A stretch of DNA of 64,000 bases from Toxorhynchites rutilus septentrionalis (GCF_029784135.1 NC_073746.1:8279380-8343379); one strand, 5' to 3'. Positions 1-12,479 are shown, numbered from the stretch's first letter. Notes: a model not told the origin generated them from the sequence alone. Numbers and translations are program-made.

Positions 1-46
1 AAGAAAAGAAAAGAAAAGAAAAGAAAAGAAAAGAAAAGAAAAGAAG
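1..46. repeat. (AAAAG)n microsatellite
   Basis: The window opens in a nearly perfect pentanucleotide run of AAAAG units that probably continues to the left of the window. Confidence 0.95.
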
Positions 47-2006
47 CGAGTGAATTAGCGGGAAATCCCATTCGAAAATCCGAGATGACTATTTTCATTG
101 ACACTCTACTATACACCCTCGTAAACAATTGTTGGTCTTCCAATAATTGGAAATCATAAATCACGATCGAAAGGTGGTACACCAAAAAACAACGATGATT
201 CTAGATTCCTATAAACAATCATTCTTGTCATGAAACCGGTCACTTCACTCACCGTATTTTCATCGTCGTCTAAGGCAATGCAAGTTGCACGAGTGCACCC
301 TCGCGTTTCATTGCCCTCTTACTGGTGCTGCTGCTCGAGAGGAGCGCGGGGTCAAAGTAAGTGGTCCAAAATAGCAATGATGGATAAAAACAAGAAACAC
401 GATTTTTGCCTGCATCTGCATAACCGGTATATCGCAAGGAGCAAAGCAGAGCGCGAGCTCTGCGTTGTAAAATCAGGCACTATCCGCTGAACGAGACGAG
501 ACGAAGGGGAAATTCGACCTCGGCCACAAAGGCGCGCACTCCGCGTTTTATTGGTTTTATTCAACGTCTCATGTGTACATATGTGGTATTCTGGATGCTA
601 CCAGTCGTCCCATTGGGACCCGAGCCGTTATCCGTTCTTCTCAGCCGGGGTGGGTGATTTCGAGTTTTATATGCGAGACGAGACTCCCGTTGTTGCAGAA
701 CATGACTCGCAAAGCGAGTCCTATTCTGGGTGAGACAGTGAGTGCACTATCGGCAGCTGGCGTGTCGCTTTAAAAGGATTGAACCAGTTCGGACGTTCGG
801 GAAAAAAACTAGTCTCCACTATCAACAGTTTTGTTGAACAACAAATGGGAAGGAACTCTCATCTCGACGAAAGAAGACTCGTCGTGTGTTGGGACCGACA
901 AAAACTAATAAAAATTCACCCCATTCACCCCACGACCGAGTCTCCTCCTGTCCAACGGTAACTTATGGTGCGATGCATCGTTGCTTACCATTGCTGGGTT
1001 CGGTGGGTTTATGAAGGTATCATTGGACAAACTTCTGTGGTGGTGGTGGATGGAATTGCCGCGCTGCATATGGCGACAGCTTCGCTTCCCGAAAACGCCG
1101 GTAGCATCGTTGCAGTCGCTGTCGCCGGCTGGAGGCTATTGTTATGCTTGTAACATACACAGGATAAACCCCGAATCAGATCCTTTAATTGGATTTTTCG
1201 CCGTCACACAGAGTTGCTTGCTCTCACACCAGATGCCTTGGTTATATGAGAACGTTGAGGAACGTTTTGTTCGAATGTGAAATGCTATTTAATACCTCCG
1301 TGTGGACTTTTGGGTGGAAAACAATACAATCTGATTCCACGGAACGGAAGTAAAGGGATTTTTGCTGTGAAGCAGAGCAATTGAAAGTCGATGTTATGGT
1401 AAATTATGAAATTCATCCGTTAAAAATATGCTCAGAGAAAAAAAACTTTACTAATATCAGCATTCTAGTCCTATTTTATTTGCTTGAATGTTTGAATGTT
1501 TATCGCCCGAAGTAGAAGTTATAGTTTTCTAAATGTTTTTAGATCGCTTATATGGCAGTATTATTACCATTTTCAAGCCGAGTGCGTAACAAGTAACCAA
1601 TTTTTGTCAACCACTGTTCCTTGAAGAGAGCAAACGCATTGCTTACAACATCGCGGAATGCATTTACACAATCGCACTTTTTATGATGATAGATGAACCT
1701 CTGCGACCGCAGTTAACGAGAGTTTATTAATTTATTGCCGCGTAAACATTTGTAGTCGGCAAAGGATGAAGAATGGCGGCGGTGCCAATGCAATGAACAT
1801 GTTGGCAGCACAAGTCAACTCACAAGATATTGTTGCAGTGTTCAATGAGATGTGTTGGCGTCCACTCGTTGATTGTCGATTAACTGTCTTTGGTTTTCGT
1901 TACATACCTGTGGAGAGATAGAGAAAACAAAACAATAAGATAAAAATCAGTTGAGTCTTTATGATGGTATCATTTTGTATATGGATGATTAATCACGATT
2001 TAGAAC
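47..2006. other. Spacer with no recognisable gene
   Basis: Only short open frames of under 100 codons occur on either strand and none carries a motif I recognise. The part from about 230 to 1150 is richer in G and C and looks single copy within the window. The part from about 1380 to 1750 is AT-rich. I see no repeat shared with the rest of the window. Confidence 0.5.
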
Positions 2007-2122
2007 TAAAGGGTGTGTCACATCAAATTGCATCACGGAAAAAACGCTGTAGAAATTTAATGGTAATGGTAATGGACGACGAAACCTACGTCAAAGCGGA
2101 CTTTAGTCAGCTGCCGGGCCTG

Positions 2123-3015
2123 CATATGTCGTATTTATTATGTATATCAATGACATGCGAAGAGTTTTACGATTATGTGATATCAATCTTTTTGCAGATG
2201 ATACTGTGTTATTCATTGCAGCTAATGATTTAGATCAGGTCGTTTTACATTTGAATGGAGATTTACATTCTTTAAGTAGATGGTTGAAGTATAAGCAATT
2301 GAAATTGAACATAAGTAAAACTAAATATATGGTAATCTCGCGAAATCGTTTAAATGAAAACGTCTTCATCGTTATTGATAATGAGACTATTGATCGAGTT
2401 CGGGACATTAAATATCTTGGCGTGATTATTGATGACAAACTCAAGTTCAACACTCACATTGACAATGTCATCAAGGAAATTGCCAAGAAGTATGGAATCT
2501 TATGCCGATTGAAAAACGATTTAACTATTTGCAGCAAAATACAGCTATACAAATCAATCATCTCTCCTCATTTAGACTTTTGCTCTTCCATTTTATTTTT
2601 AGCCAATGACACACAAATATCGAGATTACAGCGCTTGCAAAACAAAATAATGCGGTTGATACTAAAATGTAACAGATTCACTTCCTCATCTTTAATGTTG
2701 GACGCTCTGCAATGGTTATCCGTGAAGCAAAGAATTGTTTATTTAACTATGGTGTTCATTTTTAAAGTAATTAACGGTTTGCTGCCTCGATATTTGTGTG
2801 ATCGAGTTGAAAGAGGAAGTGACTTTCATAGTTATAACACTAGAAACGCGAATGAAATAAGAACACCTAATTTCTTGTCGTGTGCTTCATAAAATTCGTT
2901 GTACTTCAAAGGAATAAATGTGTTCAACTCGATGCCAAGACATATTAAATGCGCAACAACACTTACAGAATTTAAGAGGCACTGTATTTCACATGTAAAA
3001 GCTGTGTTCTCTTAA
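2123..3015 (+). pseudogene. Non-LTR reverse transcriptase, C-terminal half
   Basis: The reading frame begins inside the polymerase palm with YINDM and has the catalytic box FADD at 2191-2202. It continues through the thumb pattern WLKYKQLKLNISKTKYMVI, typical of LINE reverse transcriptases. A TAA at 2890-2892 interrupts the frame, but the same frame carries on with family-like sequence (YFKGINVFNSMP) to a stop at 3015. The fingers, the endonuclease and ORF1 are missing, so this is a 5'-truncated dead copy. The clade (CR1, L2 or a relative) cannot be settled by eye. Confidence 0.8.
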
Positions 3016-3732
3016 CAGCTGAACGAGTTTTTGTTTATTTTTATGACGAAGATCTTTACTGACGAAGTTTTATACGAACGGATAATTTAATGTGGACAAT
3101 TTTTTGCAGTTTGTTTTCAATATTTTCAATGAATCTGACGAAGTTTTTTTTTTTGAACGGATTATATTATGTAGATTATTTAATTTTTTTTTAAATCATC
3201 TTTTTTAAATATGTATTGATCTCTATTATGTCTGTCATGATCTTGGTGATGATGGACTATTTTTATTTTTATTTTGTCGTTCTTATAGTTGTATTAGTTT
3301 AAAAAGAAATAAAAGTAGTCTACAAAAGTTTGAGCGTCGCGCGCGAGACACAAATATAAAGGATATTAAATTGAAAGTTTTTTTTTAAGTGCCGGTCTAG
3401 GAATTTTTCGTAAAGGAAATTTTCTCGATTTCTCTGAATGAGGGTATTCACAGTCAATCTAAAACAAGGCTGGCGGTTGGACTTGTGCTCTGGTGGACCA
3501 CTTGGCTGCAAGGGCCTCGTCGGGACCGTATCGGCTCTGTGGCGGACATGACTGAGTATTGGCTTTTTTGGACATTGCAATTTTTTGAACTTATATCTGT
3601 AAATAAAATCAGTTCGTTTTTCATGTTTGCTAAACTGATTTCAATGTTGAAAAAAAAATAAATTATCTTTTAGATAACTCGTCTTGCTCAAACCTCTGTA
3701 GGGGAAGGAGGCGGGACCATCATCATCTATTG
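2123..3732 (+). mobile_element. LINE-containing insertion in the mariner relic
   Basis: The mariner coding sequence stops at 2122 and resumes at about 3733; only the two bases TG are repeated at the junctions. The left 900 bp encode a reverse transcriptase C-terminal half. The part after about 3016 is AT-rich 3' untranslated sequence ending in A-rich runs near 3300-3315. The last 400 bp (3316-3732) are of unknown origin and may be a second inserted fragment. Confidence 0.7.
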
Positions 3733-4395
3733 TTGTTCTTCTCCGCAGAGGACAAATTCAGCGTTCCGGAGGAGATTCGCAAGCAGAAACTATCCAAGTT
3801 TGCCAAAAAGTACATGGTGTGGCAAGCGATCTGCTCTTGCGGAAAGCGGAGCGCCCCCTTCGTAATGACCGGCACGGTAAACGGGCAGGTTTACCTTAAG
3901 GAGTGCCTACAGAGGCGCTTACTACCACTATTGAAGCAGCACGAGGGCCCGACCATCTTCTGGCCGGATCTCGCTTCGTGCCACTATTCAAAGGACGTGT
4001 TGGAGTGGTACGAAGCCAACGGGGTCACCTTCGTGCCAAAGGAAATGAACCCGCCCAACGCGCCGGAGCTTCGCCCAATAGAGAAATATTGGGCGATTAT
4101 GAAGCAGGCCCTCCGGAAGAACCCAAAAGTTGTCACATCGGAGGCGGACTTCAAGAAAAAATGGATTTCTGTTAAAAAAAAAACTACAACCTGACGTTGT
4201 ACAGAACCTTATGGACGGGGTAAAGAGGAAGGTGCGAGCATACGGGCTTGGGCTCGAAGTATGAATAAAAAGAAAATGCCAAGAGTTGTTTAATAGTTTT
4301 TATTTTACTGTCTAAAATTTTCAAAAGGATCGGTCTACTGGGCGAATTTCTACAGCGTTTTTTCCGTGATGCAATTTGATGTGACACACCCTTTA

Positions 4396-5015
4396 ATCGA
4401 CCAATGTTTACTCAAATATGACAAGCCATATTTTTAATATGCATAAAATGATAACCGCTTGAACAAATATTTGCATTCACAATGAAATTTAGAAAAAAAA
4501 TAACTAAGAGACCAAATGTGTTTTAATACAAAACGATCGGGCCAACAATGTGTTTCGTGATTCATCGCGTCGCGGACTTTCCAATTTTTTCCGTATTTGA
4601 ATAGCCGACGACGGAGAAAATTGATGGAAAACCTAAGAAAGCAACCAGAGAACATCTCTACAAAAAACTAACCGAGAATATATCCCTAATACCTCACGTC
4701 GTCAACTTTTTAATTTTCCGCATTCTTGTACATTCCGAATAATGGATAATGGGCAACCGGGGAAGCAGCAGAAAGTGCATCTCTACAGTTAGTTGAACCG
4801 ACGTTAAATTTCGTGATTCATCGTGTCCCCAAATATTAGAAACATAATTTATGATTACTGATTCGTAGTTCGTAGCAAATTACGACCTATGATTAACGGT
4901 CTGCGCTTTGCTATATACGATTTATTTATTACGATCAATGATTTGCAAACAACGATGAATAATGTACGATTAACAGTATATGAATTACACTTTACAAACT
5001 TAGTTTTAAATTTTT
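4396..5015. other. AT-rich spacer
   Basis: No open frame longer than 75 codons has recognisable content and no match to the repeat families in this window was noticed. Confidence 0.4.
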
Positions 5016-5460
5016 ACTAATTTTTGTAGATTTTTTAGATTCCAGAGATATTGTAGATTTGATTTTGTAGAATCAGCAGATTTTGTAGATTTTGTATATT
5101 TTGCAGATTTTGTAGATTTTGTATATTTTGCAGATTGTGTAGATTTTGTAGATTCTGTAGATTTTGTAGATTTTGTAGGTTTTGTAGATTTTGTGGGTAT
5201 TGTAGATTTTGTAGGTTTTGTAGATTTTGTAGATTTGGCAGATTTTGTAGATTTTTCTGATTTTGTACATTTTGTAGATTTTCTATTTATTTTTTTTTAT
5301 TGATTTTGTAGATTTGCAGATTCTGTAGATTTATTTTTTAGATTTGGTAAACAATCTTAACTTTCTAGATTTTGTAGATATGAATTTGTTTTAGATTTTC
5401 TAGATTTTCCAGATTTTCCAGATTTTCTTGATTTTGCAGATTTGGAAGTTCGATTTTTCT
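5016..5460. repeat. Degenerate TTTTGTAGA minisatellite
   Basis: About 440 bp consist of variants of a 9-bp unit TTTTGTAGA, most regular between 5070 and 5285 and more diverged to 5440. An open frame on the minus strand through this part is only a translation of the repeat, giving alternating KIY residues, and is not a gene. Confidence 0.9.
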
Positions 5461-5682
5461 CCTGACACAGATAATTCCTTCTTTACGCATTAACAATCAA
5501 AATCAACAGCACCATATTAGGCGTCGTGTACAAAGAACGTAATGCGAGAAGGAAGGGGAGGGGTGTCGAAATTGCGTTACTTACTGTGTATTAGAGATGA
5601 GAACTGCGTTAAGGAGAATGGTCCAAAATCCGAGTTTTTTTAGTTACGTAATTTGTGCATCACGATGAAACACTATTTTGAA

Positions 5683-5683
<1 letters not shown>

Positions 5684-5758
<75 letters not shown>
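5684..5758. repeat. (TA)n microsatellite
   Basis: About 36 uninterrupted TA units abut the 5759-6187 dispersed repeat. Other copies of that repeat in the window end in a short TATATATAGAT tract, so this run is probably an expansion of that terminal tract. Confidence 0.95.
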
Positions 5759-5761
<3 letters not shown>

Positions 5762-6187
5762 GGATTGCTCTTTGCCTGTCTGCCTATCTGTCTGATTCTT
5801 ATGGACTCGGAAACTGCTGAACCGATCAACATGAAAATTGGTATGTAGGGGTTTTTGGCCCGGGAAAGGTTTTCGTGATAGTTTGAGACCCCTTCCCCCT
5901 CTCTAAGGGGGGGATGTCATACAAATGAAACACAACTTTCTGCATTACTCGAGAATTATTCAAGCAAATGAAACCAAATTAGGCATATTGAGGTTTTAGG
6001 GTGCAATAAATATTTATATGGTGGTTAGACTCTCCACCCCTCTCTCTAAGGGAGGCCTGCCATACAAATGAAACACAAATTTCTGCATTACTCAAGAATT
6101 ATTCAAGTAAATGGAACCAAATTAGGTATATTGAGGTTTTAGGGTGCAATAAATATTTCTATGGTAATTGGACTCTCCACTCTTAAA
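5759..6187 (-). repeat. Dispersed repeat with microsatellite end (family M), partial copy
   Basis: This is the reverse complement of blocks found at 29888-30529, 42195-42606 and 57830-59301. It contains the AGACAGACAGACA-type tract in degenerate form, the phrase CGAAACTGCTGAACCGATC, and two copies of a unit of about 130 bp built around CTAAGGGGG and CATACAAATGAAACACAA. It has no coding capacity. The fixed outer end (TAGCTAACCCGGCAAACTTC) is missing here, so this is a fragment. Confidence 0.75.
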
Positions 6188-7715
6188 AACGTATTATTCA
6201 AAAATTCTCAAAAAATTATGTGATTAGCCTTTATAATTTTCAACTAGTCGTTCATACCTCGGACGATGGACTTACTTACTAGACAGGGAAAAAGATTATT
6301 CAACAACTTTTTCATGTTTTCTTTGAAAAAATTACAACCAATCCTAATTTTGTTTAAAGTCAAGATAGCGATATAGTGTATTCCACAAAGTTTTAGATCT
6401 TACTGAAATACGAACTTCTGTCGAAGTCGTCAACTTTCTATCTTTTATAGTTTCTGGAATATAATGCATTTTTGTTTGGAGACTCCTTAAAAAAAACAAT
6501 GTTTAACGCGAAACATTTTTGTGTGTAAATTCTCGCTTTTAACATGCTCTTGACATATTTCTAAATAGAAAAAAAAATAGCAGAGCATGTAAATCGCAAT
6601 AATTTATAAATGAAAATGTTACGAGTTAAACATTAATGGTAATTTTCCAAAGAGAAAAAGTTCCCATCTTCCGATGTATGGGTGTCCTGTTGGTAACTGT
6701 ATGGGCTATTCATATTTATTCATATTTATATTTATTATTTATTATTTATATCATATTTATTAAGATTTAAAAAAAATTGTTTTCGAGAAAACATTTTAAA
6801 TTTTCAAAATATTTTGTTTTCAATATTTTTTTTTGTATTTTGTATTGTAAATTTGTATATTATTTTAATGAAAACTCAAATAATTTCCTGCATTTCATTC
6901 TTTGACTAAAATTCTGTAGGTCTGAAAGAATTTCTGTAACAAATATTTTTTCATTTAGAGTTCTTTTTCCACTTTTTTTCGAATAATCTTAATTTAAAAA
7001 CTATAAAATCTATAAAATGTTGATTAAAGAATGAATTGTAAGAAATTATTTAGGTTTTCATTGAGAAATACCAAAGAATTTTTTGAAAAAAAATCATTGA
7101 AAAAAAAAATTTTGAAAATTAAAATTAATTTTTCTCGAAAACATGTGTCTTTGAAATTCTGAAAAAGTAGATATAAATAGCCCTTACAATTTCTAACAAG
7201 TCATTCATACATCGGAAGATGGGCATCTTCGCAGAGAAAAAGTTTTTCTGACAACAACTTTTTCATGTTTTCTTTGTAAAATTAATACCAATGTTTAACT
7301 CGTAACAAATGCGCTTTACATATTCTGAAAATTTTGTTCTATTTAGAAACATGTCCAGATCATTTCAAACACGAGAATTTACACACAAAAATGTTGCTAG
7401 TTAAACATAATTTTTTTCATGAATCTTCATACGAAAATACCTAATATTCCAGAAACTGTCAAGTATAGTTGACGACTTCGACAAGAGTTCATATTTTTAA
7501 AAGATCTAAAACATTGTCGAATACACTACATCGCTATCTTGACTTTTAACAAAATTAGGATTAGTTGTATCTTTTTTTTAAAAAAACATGAAAAAATTGT
7601 TGTTAGAAAGACTTTTTCCCAGTGGAATTGCCCATCTTCCGATGTACGGAGGACTTGTTGGAAATCGTAAGGACTCTTCATATAATTTTTTTTGAGAATT
7701 TTTAAAAAATACATT
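6188..7715. repeat. 1.5-kb imperfect inverted repeat (fold-back)
   Basis: The stretch from about 6188 to 6710 reappears as its diverged reverse complement from about 7187 to 7715. Shared blocks include the neighbourhoods of TCATCTTCCGATGTA-like words, CGACTTCGACAGAAG/CTTCTGTCGAAGTCG and ACACACAAAAATGTT. The roughly 475-bp centre is also partly self-complementary around 6960. No transposase was found. It resembles a fold-back or large MITE-type element, but no family is assigned. Confidence 0.75.
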
Positions 7716-9638
7716 TTTGAGAAAAAAGAGTTTTAATTTTTATAATAACTTTTTTACAGCGATTTTTTTTAATTTGTTTGGTATTTCTTTATAAAAATTT
7801 AAACATATCTCTACATTTCATCCTTTGACCTGAATTCTGTAGGTATCATAGATTTTAAGTTATAAGTTTTTGTAAAAAATCAATTCATTTTTGGCCCTTT
7901 TCCAAAAGTAGTTTTTTTCAATGTTTCAAGTATGCAAAGATACTTTAAAGATCCATGTGTTTACACTCACAACGTTTCATCGCTATTTGAGATGGTGCTG
8001 TCAACTCCTAAGACGAGTTGGACATCCGACCATTCTGGATTTCCTTGCACGAAAAAAGTCATAACGCACCATCATTACCTTCCTCAGCTTGACCACGCAC
8101 TGATTGTTGTTGTTCTTGAGTGGTAATCTATATATATCATGTGCATTTCGCTCCACATTATGGTTCAACTCCAGACTCAACGAATAATCACAGCATCCAG
8201 AGTCAAGTCAATCAATCACTCGCAGACGCTGATATCTTTATAATTGTTTCACGTCATTCTCCATTTCAACCGCGAATCTTCTATGACCTTCTGTGTCAGT
8301 TCGGGAAGCTGAGATTATTCCATCCATCATTAGCACAGGCTGATAAAAATAGAGAAATGCATCGGAAAATGCACAAAAGCACTCTCATTGATTAGTGGAA
8401 AAATGCGGTGTCGAAGGATAGAAAGCATTCTTTTGTTTCCCATTGCGCTCTGATGAAAATCGGTTAGGGAAGTTGGTGACACTATTTTGTGATCTGTCTC
8501 TTCGTGCACTCACTAACCTATTACCATATTCTCAAACTATTTGAATTAAGAGCAAGAACAACATTACGCATCGCATGAAACACGTGCGAATAAATATGTA
8601 CCTGCAGTGCGGAACAAGACGAACTTCTCTTCGGCTGCAAAGTGTTATGCACTATCTCATTCGAAATTTCCTTGCCTTGGAGAGTCGTTTTTTCTGGCCC
8701 ACTTTAGAAGATGCAAACATAAAATTAAATTTTCTCAGTACTTTTCTCTCGCTATGTGCCACATATGCTCCTCACAGCCGATGGCACTCGAGAAGAGATG
8801 GCGCGGAGGTATGATGTATGCGTTTATGATAATTGTATTTTCCCATTTTCCACAAGTGCCGCTCTAGGCAGCAGTGAAATTTTTCTCACTTGGCCCAACG
8901 CTTGATGAAGCACTTGAGTGGTTTTTAGGGCGAGCGAATAGAAACTACACCAGAAGAAACACTTCAAAGTGTATGAGAAGCAGCACGAACACCGAAAATT
9001 GTCCTCTAATGATTATGAAATAATGATGGCTCGGAGTTTTTCAAGTGTAAACGAATGCAGCAGCAGCAGCCCTTTTGGTTTCATTTGATGGTGTTGTGCT
9101 CAATTGACAGCGCAGCGTGGAGACGCGTTTCAATCGCACTTCGCCCGAGACAGAGTCTGTAGATGAAAATGGATGTGTGGGACAGCATCAGAGGGGAAAT
9201 CATAAAGACATAAATACAATTTTTCAATTTCCATTGTCATCTCGGTCTATATGGTTGAGTGGTTCGGATGGCGCTTGGTGGGAAGATTTTTCTTTTTGTT
9301 TTTTGTTTGTTTGGGGAATTGATTTCAATAAGTGATATAATCAGCTTGTGATTCTCATGAATAAAGTGTTTTCTGTTTTTTTTCTCGTGGGAAAACAATC
9401 CTCGTTATTCGGTAGACAATGACTTATTATCTTGTTATCGACGTCTCGGATCAAAGATAGAGCCCTAATCGATAGAATATGCCCGAATTGGGAGTCAATA
9501 TGAAAAAAATATGAATTCTATGTCTTCCCAAGTGACTTCCCATTTGACAAGGTACACGTTCAATTACTTTGGGTAATACCAAATCGAAGAAATTGAAACA
9601 AAAGGCATTTCTGGAAAAAAGGTTTGTAATATTTACAT
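7716..9638. other. Spacer, no recognisable gene
   Basis: The first 200 bp still resemble the centre of the preceding inverted repeat (a shared block near 7820-7850 and 6890-6925). From 7920 onward the sequence looks single copy in this window. Open frames reach at most 91 codons and show no motif. Confidence 0.4.
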
Positions 9639-9795
9639 ATGTATATTAGGGTGCCAATGAAAATGGTCATCTCTAATTTAAAAAAGTTACCTCACAAAAA
9701 ATGTTCACCACCTCGAAAAAACGCCCGATGCCAAATATCTGCTCAATCGGACTTAAAAGGGAGTGGCGCGAAGCGGTCAAACCTAAAAAAATTTA
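9639..9795 (+). repeat. Dispersed repeat family D, 5' end
   Basis: It starts with TATATTAGGGTGCCAATGAA and continues with the segment about TCACAAAAAATGTTCACC and CAATCGGACTTAAAAGGG. The same order occurs at 18000, 20640-21370, 35213, 60540 and 61199. It is non-coding. Confidence 0.8.
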
Positions 9796-10680
9796 ATTCA
9801 GAATCCGCAATAAAAATCTCAAATCAAGAGACTGAATTGAGATTCCGAACCGGGAATATGGAAGTTGAATCCGAAGTTTAAATCTGGAATCTTAGATTTG
9901 AATTTGAATGAGGGTTTTGATTTTGGAGCCCGAATATGGCATTTGAACCAGGTATTTAACCGTTTGAGTGCGGAGCAAATTTTGTTAGCATATGCTAAAA
10001 ATGCGAATGAGTTTGGGTGTATTTAAAAAAATACTAAAGAGCTTAGATAACTGATTAGGTCACAAACGTTGTATTAATTGGAAAAAAAAACACATAAAAG
10101 TGAGGTTTATGAAATTTACTAACATAAACTCCCTTATTTATACATAAATTATTTTTTTTAAATAATGAAAAATAATATTTAAATAATTTCATTCAAAATT
10201 ATGGTTTGCTGCAAAAAGTGCGTGAAGTCCTCTTTAAAAAATGTCCCCGAAAGACGAAATCCTACATAAAGAGGTGCTAAGTCAAAAATAATAACATAGA
10301 ACAAGAAGAGCTATCGCGCTCCCCCGTATTCAAATGGTTAAATCTGGAATAAAGAAACAAAAAATGTGAATTTGAATACTGAATCTGTATTGTTAAATTG
10401 AGTATTCTGAATCTGGGTTCTAAATCTAGATTCTGAATCACAAATCCCTTAACGGGGAATCTCAATCAGGGAATCCGAAATCTGGAATTTATATGCTTGA
10501 TCTGTTTTACCGAATCCGGTGATCAAAATTGAATTCTGAATGTGGAATACTAATCTGGCAGCAGAAATTGGAAACGGGAATCTAAATTTAGAAGTTTGAT
10601 TCAGAATTTGAATCTAGAATTTGGCAAAATTTCTTGATATAGAATCTGAATTTAAAAGTAAAATCCGGAGAAAAAATTAT
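9796..10680. repeat. Diffuse GAATCT-type low-complexity repeat
   Basis: Words such as GAATCTGAAT, TGAATCTGG and AATCTGGAAT recur irregularly on both sides of an AT-rich block at about 9985-10320. The period is not constant, so this is a degenerate simple repeat and not a clean tandem array. Confidence 0.55.
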
Positions 10681-10729
10681 AGGAGGTTGTGTCCAAGATA
10701 CGACCGCATTGTTGACGTAGAATTACGCT
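10681..10729. other. Degenerate copy of the TGACGTAG..CTACGTCA motif with its flank
   Basis: The sequence TTGACGTAGAATTACGCT follows GTCCAAGATACGACCGCATT. The same flank plus palindrome, in either orientation, occurs at about 29701-29775, 40341-40385, 46765-46805 and 47290-47335. Confidence 0.55.
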
Positions 10730-11101
10730 GTTATTTTTTATAAGTCGCTTGTTTATACCTTCGGATATTATTCTACAATGCTATGAAGTTTTAGAAACAA
10801 CTGCTTAGTAGAATAATCTCTGAAATGGTTTGAAATGGTTGACGATAATTGATTGATGATTTATTCTTGCCCTCGCAAAACAATACACTAGCTGATCGCA
10901 TGTCGCAATTTATTTCATGTCAATGCATTGAAAATTTACCTCGAACGCTATTCCGGTGGCCTTTTTCGCAATTGTCATAAACTCGGCTACAGTCGATTAT
11001 ATACATGTTGCACCAGCACCAATATTCCACATCTCATAGCTACATCAATATATATTTAGCACCGCATGGAAACAACAACAATGACAACACTTGCAAGTAT
11101 C
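10730..11101. other. AT-rich spacer
   Basis: No gene, tandem repeat or element end was recognised. Confidence 0.4.
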
Positions 11102-11114
11102 AAATATCATGTTA

Positions 11115-11223
11115 TAGAATTAATGAAAAATGTTTATATATACTAGTAACAATACAGATAGAAGTTTGGCTCCTTTAAACTTATGTAACTGAGCCTGTAA
11201 AAATAAACGATTTATTAAAAAAA
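11115..11223 (+). mobile_element. Severely 5'-truncated LINE 3' end
   Basis: A 109-bp insertion ends in an A-rich tail and is flanked by the 13-bp target duplication AAATATCATGTTA (11102-11114 and 11224-11236). Its last 70 bp, containing GGCTCCTTTAAACTTATGTA and TGAGCCTGTAAAAATAAA, match the 3' end of the LINE fragment at 18094-18611. That fragment encodes a Jockey-like C-terminus, so this is a tiny copy of the same LINE family. Confidence 0.88.
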
Positions 11224-11236
11224 AAATATCATGTTA

Positions 11237-11884
11237 CATGTTACTTTGTATCGCCTCAAAGGAATCGCACCTCTAGGCATCGTTCGTACAACGTAAACCA
11301 AGTGCCGAACAAGCGTTCGCCGTAGCATGCATACAGAGCCATACATTGGTGGCTTGGAACTACTAGGAATATAAAACACTTCTCATCATTTTGCGCTATT
11401 CTCAAAAGAAATGCTTCTGTTAATATTACTGGCCTCGAAAAAAAGTTGTATTTCTTTCTCATGTTCGAGAGAAGCGCAGCTATCACCCTTAGTGGAGGAA
11501 GTTTTGCTACTGGCAAGCGAAACCTAATCACATACAAAATTCCAGAACGACATTTGCTTTCTTGGTGACTAAACAAGCGAAATAAACTCTTTTTGTTAAT
11601 AACAACCTCGAAAACAGTAGCAATACTTCATTATTATCAATATTAGTGCAAATGCAATCCTAGTTGAAGGCAGTTTTGCGACTGGCACGCGAACCCAAAT
11701 AACTTATAACATTCCAGTAAGACATTCAAGATACTTGGTATTCCCCAAATTATTTTTTGGCACACAATATTAACGCCTGCTTCGCCATAACGTCAGTTTA
11801 ATGAATTGATGCATTCTCAAAGGCACCAACGAAGCCCTTATGATGACGGAAAACAGGCAATGTTAACTGCTAAAACTTGCAATG
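11237..11884. repeat. Spacer with a diverged direct repeat
   Basis: About 70 bp at 11487-11556 (GGAAGTTTTGCTACTGGCAA and following) recur in diverged form at 11660-11730 (GGCAGTTTTGCGACTGGCAC). A 106-codon minus-strand open frame at 11256-11576 covers the first copy but has no recognisable domain. Confidence 0.5.
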
Positions 11885-12244
11885 TTAACTAAAAAACTGT
11901 ATTATGCCACCCAGCTTGTACTCTGCTGTAGCACCCATCGATGCGAATTCGCTGATGAGTTTGTCAAGAGCGACCGCCTTCACCACCTGCGGGGGAAGCT
12001 TGATTTTTGTTGCTGCCTGGGTAACAGCGTTTACATTTTCGACCGACGCGCCGAAATCGCCTACTTCGCTGTTGTTCGATGCGGTGTCACACTCATGAAG
12101 GCTCGGTTCAGTGCGAGCGCTTTTCACTGCATCAACATCGCGTGCATCATTGGATGACGCTTGCCACGAAATTTTATTGCCCCTGGCAATGCGTTCGTTT
12201 TTTGCAGGGCTCGAGCCTGCCTTCCTCTTCTTCTTGCTCATCAC
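11885..12244 (-). pseudogene. Jockey-type LINE ORF1 (gag-like) N-terminal fragment
   Basis: A 119-codon frame starts with a basic MMSKKKRKAGSSPAKNERIA stretch, passes through a low-complexity linker and reaches KLPPQVVKAVALDKLISEFA and GATAEYKLGGI. Its last third resembles the region just before the pre-C2HC domain of Jockey-group gag proteins. It then ends abruptly in unrelated sequence, so the zinc knuckles and ORF2 are missing. The 180 bp upstream of the start (to about 12425) may be the element's 5' untranslated promoter, judged by position only. Family assignment is from recalled pattern and needs a profile search. Confidence 0.5.
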
Positions 12245-12479
12245 ACACTAAGAGAAGCGTCTAATTTATGACGCGGAAAGAAAAACACACGATACGAATA
12301 ACGCGAAAAACGAACAGAAAAACCAAACGACGATATCCAAGTTGGATTACCACTGGTGGGGTCCAATCTTAGATCGACGCAAAAGCAAAGTGAATTGGAC
12401 GGCTCAACAGTCCGATGCCGAATGAAAGTTTGCCTCAGCGAGATCCACTGTTTATACTCAAGGCAAGTATTCCCCTTCA

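Larger units (their letters stand above)
2067..4264 (+). pseudogene. DD37E transposase remnant, copy 1
   Basis: Two pieces of a DDE transposase remain. The first (2067-2122) holds the first catalytic motif, MDDETYVKADF. The second (3733-4264) runs from LFFSAEDKF through FWPDLASCHYS, which holds the second aspartate, to RPIEKYW, which holds the glutamate. Thirty-seven residues separate the last two catalytic residues, the DD37E signature described for a mosquito branch of the IS630-Tc1-mariner superfamily. A homopolymer A run near 4175 shifts the C-terminal frame. The helix-turn-helix region that would bind the terminal repeats is absent, so this copy is dead. Confidence 0.85.
2009..4393 (+). 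mobile_element. DD37E mariner-superfamily element, copy 1, deleted and interrupted
   Basis: Both ends carry the same inverted repeat, starting AAGGGTGTGTCACATCAAAT, about 49 bp long and flanked by TA (2007-2008 and 4394-4395), as expected for Tc1/mariner elements. The ends and interior match the element at 40710-41997. Compared with that copy, the 5' half of the transposase gene is missing between about 2060 and 2072, and a LINE-containing block is inserted from 2123 to about 3732. It cannot be autonomous. Confidence 0.85.

Noticed and set aside
5073..5270. 65-codon minus-strand frame rich in KIY
   Set aside because: It is the translation of the TTTTGTAGA minisatellite; such arrays are open by default.
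5644..5832. Frame containing a long alternating I/Y run
   Set aside because: Pure translation of the (TA)n tract.
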